The position numbers were made by a program, and so were the translations under genes. Shown here piece after piece: positions 6,148 through 12,288 of a stretch of DNA of 12,288 nucleotides. The notes under the pieces were generated by a model that was not told the origin of the DNA, made no database searches, and saw only the letters and a list, made by a program, of their open reading frames with translations. Location: the NCBI GenBank assembly GCA_023451415.1, contig JAEXZK010000283.1:1-12288 (forward strand). Direction: 5' to 3'. Origin of the DNA: Bacillota bacterium. Its GTDB lineage: Bacteria > Bacillota > Clostridia > Oscillospirales > Ruminococcaceae. Position 1 is the first letter of the stretch. Every line of letters starts with the position of its first letter.

Positions 6148-6614
6148 TTTCCGGCGGTTCCGGCCTGTTTGCCGAAGACACCATCTGCACCGACCTGCGG
6201 GCCACCAGCAAGGATGAGGCCATCCGGGAGATGATCGATCTCCTGTACGACGCCGGGGTCGTCACCGACAAGGCTGTGTTTACCAAGGTCATCTATGACC
6301 GGGAGGCCCTTTCCACCACCGGCATCGGCTTCGGCATTGCCATCCCCCACGGCAAAAGCGCTGTGGTGCAAAGCCCCCGGGTGGCGGTGGGTCTCGCCAG
6401 GGACGGGCTGGACTTTGCCTCCAACGATAACGAGCCCGTTTACCTGGTCTTTATGATCGCTGTCCCCGTGGAGGACGAAAGCAACCTCCATCTGAAGATC
6501 CTGGCGGCCCTTTCCAGGAAGCTGATGCACGACGACTTCCGCAGCGCCCTCCTGGCCAGCCACACCAAGGCGGAGATCCTGGAGCAGCTGAGCACCATCG
6601 TACCCAAGCCCTGA
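6135..6614 (+). CDS. PTS system fructose-family EIIA component
   Basis: This 159-residue cytoplasmic protein receives phosphate from HPr and passes it to the EIIB domain of the permease encoded two genes upstream. It is a stand-alone EIIA of the mannitol/fructose class (PTS_EIIA_2), with the active-site motif TTGIGFGIAIPHGK and phosphorylated His72. The start is ATG 6135 with GGAGGG 6 bases upstream. A TTG 21 bases earlier is in frame but has no ribosome site. The first 13 bases overlap the end of the aldolase gene, so the two are translationally coupled. It is the last gene before a strong terminator. Confidence 0.93.
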   Translation: MDQVISGGSGLFAEDTICTDLRATSKDEAIREMIDLLYDAGVVTDKAVFTKVIYDREALSTTGIGFGIAIPHGKSAVVQSPRVAVGLARDGLDFASNDNEPVYLVFMIAVPVEDESNLHLKILAALSRKLMHDDFRSALLASHTKAEILEQLSTIVPKP

Positions 6615-6629
6615 GATATCCTAGGAAAT

Positions 6630-6672
6630 AAAAAGGCAGCCCGCGTTCTTTACGAGCGCGGGCTGCCTTTTT
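6630..6672. terminator. Bidirectional intrinsic terminator between convergent operons
   Basis: Arms 6630-6645 and 6657-6672 are perfectly complementary over 16 bases (AAAAAGGCAGCCCGCG and its complement) with an 11-base loop. The GC-rich stem is bordered by A5 on one side and T5 on the other, so it can terminate the PTS operon from the left and the purine operon from the right. It lies 15 bases after the EIIA stop. Confidence 0.92.
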
Positions 6673-6705
6673 ATTCTTAGAGCTTGTTTAAAAATGGAAA
6701 ACTTG

Positions 6706-6763
6706 CCGGATTTTCCGCAGGCGGCGGATGGGCGCAAGGCAAATCCGGAAGCCTTCCGGATTT
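6706..6763. repeat. Nested inverted repeats in the convergent intergenic region
   Basis: AAATCCGGAAG (6741-6751) and CTTCCGGATTT (6753-6763) form an almost perfect palindrome. A further CCGGATTT at 6706-6713 can pair instead with 6741-6748, so two alternative hairpins are possible. The patch sits between the bidirectional terminator and the purB stop, where no gene is present. It may be a remnant of a small interspersed element; this cannot be shown from one copy. Confidence 0.5.
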
Positions 6764-6776
6764 CCAGGCTTCTGGG

Positions 6777-6806
6777 CGGCCCGACCGGCAGAAAAAGGGC
6801 CGTTTT
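6777..6806 (+). terminator. Weak second terminator-like hairpin
   Basis: CGGCCC (6777-6782) and GGGCCG (6797-6802) enclose a 14-base loop, and four T residues follow on the plus strand. It could stop plus-strand transcripts that escape the strong terminator before they run antisense into purB. The stem is short and the U-tract brief, so the call is tentative. Confidence 0.35.
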
Positions 6807-6823
6807 GATCTTTCCGGCGGGCT

Positions 6824-8257
6824 TTAAACCTTCAGCTCGGCTTTTTCGCCCAAAAGGTCCTTGTTGGCGTCCAGCACGGGGCGGATCACATCCCGGAGGA
6901 ACTCCTCCACCTGCTGGCCGCTGCGGCCGGTGAAGGCGGCGGGGTCCAGGATTTCCTCCGCCTCGGCCCTGGTGATGCCAAAGGCGGGGTCGGCGCAGAT
7001 GCGGTCCAGAAGATCGTTCTTTCCGCCCTCCTCCTTGACCACCCGGGCCGCCGCCTGGGAGTGGACGCGGAGCTTTTCGTGGAGCTCCTGGCGGTTGCCG
7101 CCCTTTTTGACGGCCCGCATCATGATGTTCTCGGTGGCCATAAAGGGCAGTTCGTTCATCACCCGCTGGCGGACCACCTTGGGATAAACCACCAGGCCGT
7201 CGCAGACATTGAGGAGGATGTTCAAAATGGCGTCGGCGGCCAGGAACGCCTCGGCCACCGAGATGCGCTTGTTGGCGCTGTCGTCCAGGGTGCGCTCAAA
7301 CCACTGGGTGCCCGCGGTAAAGGCGGGGTTCAGGGCGTCGATCATCAGATAGCGGCTCAGGGAGGTGATACGCTCGCTGCGCATGGGGTTGCGCTTGTAG
7401 GGCATGGCGGAGGAGCCGATTTGGCTCTTTTCAAAGGGCTCCTCCATCTCCTTGAAGTTCTGGAGCAGGCGCATGTCGTAGGAGAACTTGCTGGCGCTCT
7501 GGCCCAGGCCGGACAGGGCGCTGACCACCTGGTAGTCCATCTTGCGGGAATAGGTCTGGCCCGAGACGGGGACCACCCGGTCAAAGCCCATCTCCCGGGC
7601 GATGTCGGCCTCCACCGCCTTGATCTTGGCGGCGTCGCCCTCAAAAAGCTCCACAAAGCTGGCCTGGGTGCCGGTGGTGCCCTTGCTGCCCAGGAGCGCC
7701 AGGGTGTCCATCCGGTGCTCAATCTCCTGGAGATCCATGTAGAATTCATTCATCCACAGAGTGGCCCGCTTGCCCACGGTGGTGAGCTGGGCGGGCTGGA
7801 GATGGGTGTAGGCCAGAGCGGGCATATCCTTGTACCGGCCTGCAAAATCGGCCAGCAGGCTCAGCACCCCCAGCAGCTTCCGCCGGACCACCGTCAGGGC
7901 TTCTTTCATGACCACCACGTCGGTGTTGTCCCCCACATAGCAGGAGGTGGCGCCCAGATGAATGATCCCCTGGGCCCCGGGGCACTGGAGGCCGTAGGCG
8001 TAGACGTGGCTCATGACGTCATGGCGGCACTCCCGCTCCCTGCGGATGGCGTCCTCGTAGTTGATGTCCTCCTTGTGGGCCTCCAGCTCCGCGATCTGCT
8101 CATCGGTGATGGGCAGGCCCTGGCGCTGTTCGGCCCTGGCCAGAGCGATCCACAGCCGCCGCCAGGTCTTAAACTTGTTGTCCTCCGAGAAGATATACTG
8201 CATCTCGTCGCTGGCGTACCGGGTGGAAAAGGGGCTCAGGTATCGGTTGTGTTCCAA
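6824..8257 (-). CDS. purB: Adenylosuccinate lyase (long, animal-like type)
   Basis: PurB works twice in purine synthesis: it releases fumarate from SAICAR to give AICAR, and from adenylosuccinate to give AMP. The 477 residues contain the fumarate lyase landmarks RHDVMSHV (78-85), TSCYVGDNTD (104-113), the catalytic-His region THLQPAQLTT (151-160, His152) and the mobile signature loop GSSAMPYKRNPMRSE (281-295). The region QWFERTLDDSANKR (318-331) and the later NELPFMATENI resemble, as recalled, the animal enzyme closely and differ from the shorter Bacillus form of about 430 residues. The start is a TTG at 8257 with AGGAGG 8 bases upstream. No ATG or GTG is available nearby in frame. It is the last gene of the purD-purL-purB operon. 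Confidence 0.96.
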   Translation of the reverse strand: MEHNRYLSPFSTRYASDEMQYIFSEDNKFKTWRRLWIALARAEQRQGLPITDEQIAELEAHKEDINYEDAIRRERECRHDVMSHVYAYGLQCPGAQGIIHLGATSCYVGDNTDVVVMKEALTVVRRKLLGVLSLLADFAGRYKDMPALAYTHLQPAQLTTVGKRATLWMNEFYMDLQEIEHRMDTLALLGSKGTTGTQASFVELFEGDAAKIKAVEADIAREMGFDRVVPVSGQTYSRKMDYQVVSALSGLGQSASKFSYDMRLLQNFKEMEEPFEKSQIGSSAMPYKRNPMRSERITSLSRYLMIDALNPAFTAGTQWFERTLDDSANKRISVAEAFLAADAILNILLNVCDGLVVYPKVVRQRVMNELPFMATENIMMRAVKKGGNRQELHEKLRVHSQAAARVVKEEGGKNDLLDRICADPAFGITRAEAEEILDPAAFTGRSGQQVEEFLRDVIRPVLDANKDLLGEKAELKV

Positions 8258-8291
8258 AACAATTGCCTCCTGACAGTTTCTTTGGGGATGG

Positions 8292-8321
8292 GGCGCCGCC
8301 CTCCCGGAAGAGGGCGGCGCC
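8292..8321 (-). other. GC-rich intercistronic hairpin between purL and purB
   Basis: Arms 8292-8303 and 8310-8321 are perfect 12-base complements (GGCGCCGCCCTC/GAGGGCGGCGCC) with a 6-base loop. The structure lies between the purL stop and the purB ribosome site. No U-tract follows on the minus strand (CCATCCCC comes next), so it is not a standard intrinsic terminator. It may slow RNA decay or set the relative expression of the two genes. Confidence 0.6.
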
Positions 8322-8338
8322 GGGGGTTCCCTTTCCGG

Positions 8339-11300
8339 TTACAGCTTGAAGTAATCCACGCCGCCCTCAAAGATGGGCTGGTACTTGTCGCCGTCCACGT
8401 TTTTGTACAGATCGTTGCCGCTGCGCTCGCTGTGGCCCATTTTGCCCAGGACGCGGCCATCGGGGGAGGTGATGCTCTCCACGGCCCAGAGGGAGCCGTT
8501 GGGGTTGTGACGCAGGTCCATGGTGGGATTGCCCTCCAGGTCCACATACTGGGTGGCCACCTGTCCGGCGGCCGCCAGCTTCTCCATCAGCGCCAGAGGG
8601 GCCACAAAGCGGCCCTCGCCGTGGGAGATGGCCACGGTGTGGATATCCCCTGCCTGGCAGCGGAAGAGCCAGGGGCTGAGGTTGGAGGCCACCCGGGTGC
8701 GCACCAGCATGCTCTGGTGGCGGCCGATGGTGTTGAAGGTGAGGGTGGGGCAGTTCTCGTCGGTGTCCACAATGCGGCCGTAGGGGACCAGGCCCAGCTT
8801 GATGAGGGCCTGGAAGCCGTTGCAGATGCCCAGCATCAGGCCGTCCCGGCTGTCCAGCAGCTCATGGACCGCCTGGGCGATGCGGGGGTTGCGGAAGAAG
8901 GCGGTGATGAACTTGCCCGAGCCGTCGGGCTCGTCACCGCCGGAGAAGCCACCGGGGAGCACCACCATCTGGCTCTGGCGGATGAGGCTCTCCATGGCCT
9001 GGATGCTCTCGGCCACATCACCGGAGGTGAGGTTGCGGATCACCATGATCTCCGGGTCGGCCCCGGCCCGGCGCAGGGCCCGGGCGGTGTCGTACTCGCA
9101 GTTGGTACCGGGGAATACGGGAATGAGGGCCTTGGGACGGGCCACGCCCACCTTGGGGGCGGCCCGGCGGAGGGCGGAAAAGGTGATGGGCTCCACCCCG
9201 GCCTTCTCCTGGCCGGGGGCCGCCCGGTAGGGCAGCACCGGCTCCAGTTTGGCCTCCCAGGCCTCCTGGACGGCGGCCAGGTCCACGGTTTCCCCGCCAG
9301 CGGAGAAGGTGTAGGCGGCGGTGGTGCGGCCCAGGGTCTCCCCCTCGTCCGCGCCGTCGGCCAGCTCCAGGATGAAGCTGCCGTACTGCCAGCCAAAGAG
9401 CCTGGAGGCGTCAAAGGCGGGGTCGATCTCCACGCCCAGCCGGTTGCCCGCAGCCATCTTACAGAGGGCCTCGGCAATGCCGCCGTGGCCGGGGGTGTAG
9501 GCGGCCAGCACCCTGCCTTCCCGGATCAGGGCCTCCACCTGGTCGTAGAGGGCCAGGAGGGCCTGGGGGTCGTAGGGGTCGGCGGAAAGGAATCCAAGGC
9601 GGCTCCCCGCCTTTTTCAGCTCGGGGGTGAGGACTGTGCCCGTCCTTCCGGGTGCCACGGCAAAGGCGACCAGGGTGGGGGGCACGTCCAGCTCCTCAAA
9701 GCTGCCGGACATGCTGTCCTTGCCGCCGATGGCGGCGATGCCAAGGCCCAGCTGGGCGTCCAGGGCACCCAGGAGGGCGGCAAAGGGCTTTCCCCAACGC
9801 TGGGGCTGGGTGCGCAGCCGCTCAAAGTATTCCTGGAAGGTGAGATAGGCGTCCTTATGGCTGAAGCCGGTGGCCACCAGCTTGGAGACGCTCTCCACCA
9901 CCGCCAGATAGGCGCCGTGGTAGGGGCTCTGTTCCGAGAGGAAGGGGTTGAAGCCCCAGGCCATGCCGGAGCAGGTGGTGGTCTCACCCGGCACCGGCAG
10001 CTTGGCTGCCATAGCCTGGGCGGGGGTCAGCTGGGTGCGCCCGCCAAAGGGCATCACCACGGTGGCTGCGCCGATGGTGCTGTCAAAGCGCTCGGTGAGG
10101 CCCTTGCGGGAGCAGGTGTTCAGGTCGGACATCAGGCTCCGGAGCTTCTCCGCCAGGGTATCTCCCCGGACGGGGGAGCGGTCCTCCACCGCGGCGGCGG
10201 GCACCGCCACCCTGGCGTGCTTCTCCGCGCCGTTGGAGTTCAGGAACTCCCGGGAAACGTCCACAATGGTGCGGCCCTTCCAGGTCATCCGCAGCCGGGG
10301 TTCTTCTGTGACTTTGGCCACCAGGGTGGCCTCCAGGTTCTCGCCGCGGGCCTTGGCCAGGAAGGCATCCAGGTCCTGGGGGGCCAGCACAACGGCCATC
10401 CGCTCCTGGCTCTCGGAGATGGCCAGCTCGGTGCCGTCCAGGCCCTCGTATTTCTTGGGCACTGCGTCCAGGCTGATGTCCAGGCCGTCGGCCAGCTCGC
10501 CGATGGCCACCGACACGCCTCCCGCGCCAAAGTCGTTGCACCGCTTGATGAGGCGGGTGACCTCAGGGTCCCGGAAAAGGCGCTGGAGCTTCCGCTCCAC
10601 AGGGGCGTTGCCCTTCTGGACCTCCGCGCCGCAGGTCTCCAGGCTCTGGAGGCCGTGGGCCTTGGAGGAGCCGGTGGCTCCTCCGCAGCCGTCCCGGCCG
10701 GTGCGGCCGCCCAGCAGGACGATGACGTCCCCGGGGACGGGGCGCTCCCGGCGGACATTGGAGGCCGGGGCCGCGCCCACCACCGCGCCGATCTCCATCC
10801 GCTTGGCGGCGTAGCCGGGGTGGTAGAGCTCATCCACCAGGCCGGTGGCCAGGCCGATCTGGTTGCCGTAGGAGCTGTACCCGGCGGCGGCCGTGGTCAC
10901 CAGCTTCCGCTGGGGCAGCTTGCCGGGCATGGTGTCCGCCACGGGGCGGAGGGGGTCCGCCGCACCGGTGACCCGCATGGCCTGGTAGACGTAGCTCCGG
11001 CCGGAAAGGGGGTCCCGGATGGCACCGCCGATGCAGGTGGCGGCCCCGCCGAAGGGCTCGATCTCGGTGGGGTGGTTGTGGGTCTCGTTCTTGAACATGA
11101 GGAGCCATTCCTCATCCTTGCCGCCGTTGTCCACAGTGATGCGGATGGAGCAGGCGTTGATCTCCTCCGACTCGTCCAGGTTCTTCAGGCAGCCCTTGTG
11201 CTTCAGGTACCGGCCGCCGATGGTGGCCATGTCCATAAGGGTGACCGGCTTTTTGTCCCGGCCCAGCTCCCGGCGGATGGCCAGGTATCTGTCAAAGGCC

Positions 11301-12031
11301 CGTTGGACGTCCTTGTCGCTGATGGCGGCGTCGTCCAGGATGGTGCCAAAGGTGGTGTGGCGGCAGTGGTCGGACCAGTAGGTGTCGATCATCCGCACCT
11401 CGGTGATGGTGGGATCCCGATCCTCGGTGCGGAAGTACTCCTGGCAGAAGGCCGCGTCGTCCACATCCATGGCCAGGCCGTACCGGGCCACAAAATCCTC
11501 CAGGCCCTTGCGGTCCAGCTTCAGGAAGCCCTCCAGGGTCTCCACATGGTCGGGGGCGGCATACTCCACCGCCAGGGTGGAGCGCTCCTCCAGGGAGGCC
11601 TCCCGGCTCTCCACGGGGTTGATGACATACTTCTTGATCTGGCTCAGCTCCTCCCCGGAGGGGGAGCCGGCCAGGAGGAACACCCGGGCGGTACGCACCA
11701 GGGGACGCTCCCCCTGGGAGACCAGCTGGATGCACTCGGCGCAGGAATCGGCCCGCTGGTCAAACTGGCCGGGCAGGTACTCGGTGGCAAAGACCGCGTC
11801 CGCCCCCTGGGGCAGCCGGTCGTAGGTCTCGTCCAGCTGGGGCTCCGAAAAGACGATGGGCAGGCAGCGGCGGAACAGGGCCTCATCGATGCCCTCCACG
11901 TCGTAACGGTTGAGCAGGCGCAGGCCGGTGACGCTGGTGATCCTCAGCAGGTCCCGGATCTCCGCCAGATGGCCCATGGCTTCCACGTCGTAGGGCTTGC
12001 GTTTTTCCACATAGATCCTAAAAACAGACAT
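8339..12031 (-). CDS. purL: Phosphoribosylformylglycinamidine synthase, single-chain with glutaminase domain
   Basis: PurL converts formylglycinamide ribonucleotide, glutamine and ATP to formylglycinamidine ribonucleotide, the fourth step of purine synthesis. At 1230 residues it is the large one-chain form, of the clostridial clade (TIGR01857-like), not the separate PurS-PurQ-PurL of Bacillus. The order is a PurS-like N-terminal region (about 1-170), synthetase core with SDHCRHTTF (220-228) and ETHNHPTEIEPFGGAA (316-331), second half with GGKDSMSG (near 770), and a class I glutaminase from about residue 970 (LIPVFPGTNCEYD). The nucleophile is Cys1070 in LGICNGFQ, with His1200 and Glu1202 in GHSER completing the triad. 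The ATG at 12031 has GGGAGAG a few bases upstream. The start is 27 bases after the purD stop, and the gene is followed by purB. Confidence 0.96.
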   Translation of the reverse strand: MSVFRIYVEKRKPYDVEAMGHLAEIRDLLRITSVTGLRLLNRYDVEGIDEALFRRCLPIVFSEPQLDETYDRLPQGADAVFATEYLPGQFDQRADSCAECIQLVSQGERPLVRTARVFLLAGSPSGEELSQIKKYVINPVESREASLEERSTLAVEYAAPDHVETLEGFLKLDRKGLEDFVARYGLAMDVDDAAFCQEYFRTEDRDPTITEVRMIDTYWSDHCRHTTFGTILDDAAISDKDVQRAFDRYLAIRRELGRDKKPVTLMDMATIGGRYLKHKGCLKNLDESEEINACSIRITVDNGGKDEEWLLMFKNETHNHPTEIEPFGGAATCIGGAIRDPLSGRSYVYQAMRVTGAADPLRPVADTMPGKLPQRKLVTTAAAGYSSYGNQIGLATGLVDELYHPGYAAKRMEIGAVVGAAPASNVRRERPVPGDVIVLLGGRTGRDGCGGATGSSKAHGLQSLETCGAEVQKGNAPVERKLQRLFRDPEVTRLIKRCNDFGAGGVSVAIGELADGLDISLDAVPKKYEGLDGTELAISESQERMAVVLAPQDLDAFLAKARGENLEATLVAKVTEEPRLRMTWKGRTIVDVSREFLNSNGAEKHARVAVPAAAVEDRSPVRGDTLAEKLRSLMSDLNTCSRKGLTERFDSTIGAATVVMPFGGRTQLTPAQAMAAKLPVPGETTTCSGMAWGFNPFLSEQSPYHGAYLAVVESVSKLVATGFSHKDAYLTFQEYFERLRTQPQRWGKPFAALLGALDAQLGLGIAAIGGKDSMSGSFEELDVPPTLVAFAVAPGRTGTVLTPELKKAGSRLGFLSADPYDPQALLALYDQVEALIREGRVLAAYTPGHGGIAEALCKMAAGNRLGVEIDPAFDASRLFGWQYGSFILELADGADEGETLGRTTAAYTFSAGGETVDLAAVQEAWEAKLEPVLPYRAAPGQEKAGVEPITFSALRRAAPKVGVARPKALIPVFPGTNCEYDTARALRRAGADPEIMVIRNLTSGDVAESIQAMESLIRQSQMVVLPGGFSGGDEPDGSGKFITAFFRNPRIAQAVHELLDSRDGLMLGICNGFQALIKLGLVPYGRIVDTDENCPTLTFNTIGRHQSMLVRTRVASNLSPWLFRCQAGDIHTVAISHGEGRFVAPLALMEKLAAAGQVATQYVDLEGNPTMDLRHNPNGSLWAVESITSPDGRVLGKMGHSERSGNDLYKNVDGDKYQPIFEGGVDYFKL

Positions 12032-12058
12032 GGTTTCTCTCCCAATCGTAAGATATCG

Positions 12059-12288
12059 TTAGCTGAGGGCCGCCAGGGCGCGGGCGCCGATGTCGCTGCG
12101 GCGGTGGGCCCCTTCAAAGGCGATCTTGTCGCTGGCGGCGTAGGCCTTGTCCACGGCCTGGCGGAGGGTGGGGGCGGTGGCGGTGACTCCCAGGACCCGG
12201 CCGCCGGCGGTGACCAGGGTCCCGTCCTCCAGGGCCTTGGTGCCGGCGTGGTAGACGGTGGCGCCGCAGCCGGGGATCTGTCCTCCCA
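12059..12288 (-). CDS. purD: Phosphoribosylamine-glycine ligase, C-terminal part only
   Basis: PurD joins glycine to phosphoribosylamine to give glycinamide ribonucleotide, the second step of purine synthesis. Only the last 76 residues are in the window. They contain the ATP-grasp C-terminal domain features VYHAGTK, VTAGGRVLGVTA and the terminal SDIGARALA (compare the family's K/R-DIG-x-RAL ending). The TAA stop at 12061-12059 lies 27 bases before purL, so the genes are co-transcribed. The catalytic ATP-grasp core, start and promoter are beyond the window edge, as is any purine-responsive control. Confidence 0.93.
   Translation of the reverse strand, partial: GGQIPGCGATVYHAGTKALEDGTLVTAGGRVLGVTATAPTLRQAVDKAYAASDKIAFEGAHRRSDIGARALAALS

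Noticed and set aside
8292-8321. Intrinsic terminator between purL and purB
   Set aside because: No U-tract follows the stem on the transcribed strand, and purB has no visible promoter of its own, so full termination is unlikely.
12032-12058. Purine riboswitch or PurR box within the purine operon
   Set aside because: The gaps inside the window are too short and show no purine riboswitch core; the operon's 5' end is outside the window.
1-12288. CRISPR array, insertion sequence, tRNA or phage genes
   Set aside because: No regularly spaced repeats, transposase motifs, tRNA-like cloverleaf sequence or phage proteins were seen on either strand.

Overview
The window looks like chromosome from a GC-rich, endospore-forming Clostridia relative, with an Oscillospiraceae/Flavonifractor-type lineage as the best guess. 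Three observations point there: a clear spoIIID gene (a mother-cell sporulation regulator found only in spore-formers), strong AGGAGG-type ribosome binding sites throughout, and a single-chain clostridial-type PurL. The lineage is an inference from gene content and base composition. No rRNA, tRNA, CRISPR, transposase or riboswitch was found.

Positions 1-1628: two minus-strand genes, a permease and an ATPase (cut by the window edge), form an ABC-2 exporter of the Wzm/Wzt or TagG/TagH type that moves polysaccharide or teichoic acid precursors across the membrane. A strong extended -10 promoter lies about 310 bases upstream, so the mRNA should carry a long, GC-rich, hairpin-filled leader. Positions 1629-2099: spoIIID on the minus strand, starting at TTG with a sigma-E-like promoter, divergent from the next gene.

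Positions 2100-6672: a plus-strand ketose phosphotransferase locus: an RpiR/SIS regulator, an AT-rich palindrome that can act as terminator and possibly operator, then an operon of a PfkB-type sugar-phosphate kinase, a fructose-family EIIBC permease, a class II bisphosphate aldolase and an EIIA. Together these would import a ketose as its 1-phosphate, phosphorylate it at C6 and split the bisphosphate into triose phosphates. Fructose is the default substrate; tagatose or another ketose is possible because the kinase and aldolase carry unusual residues. The kinase appears to start at AUU, the oddest feature of the window. A strong bidirectional terminator ends the operon.

Positions 6673-12288: a minus-strand purine biosynthesis operon in the order purD (3' end only), purL, purB, converging on the sugar operon. 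PurL is the large single-chain enzyme with its own glutaminase domain, and PurB is of the long type that resembles the animal enzyme. A large hairpin without a U-tract lies between purL and purB, and a patch of nested inverted repeats lies between purB and the terminator.

Nothing here amounts to a wholly new multi-gene system. The most distinctive signals are the AUU start, the palindrome controlling the sugar operon, the divergent kinase/aldolase pair and the structured leader of the exporter operon.
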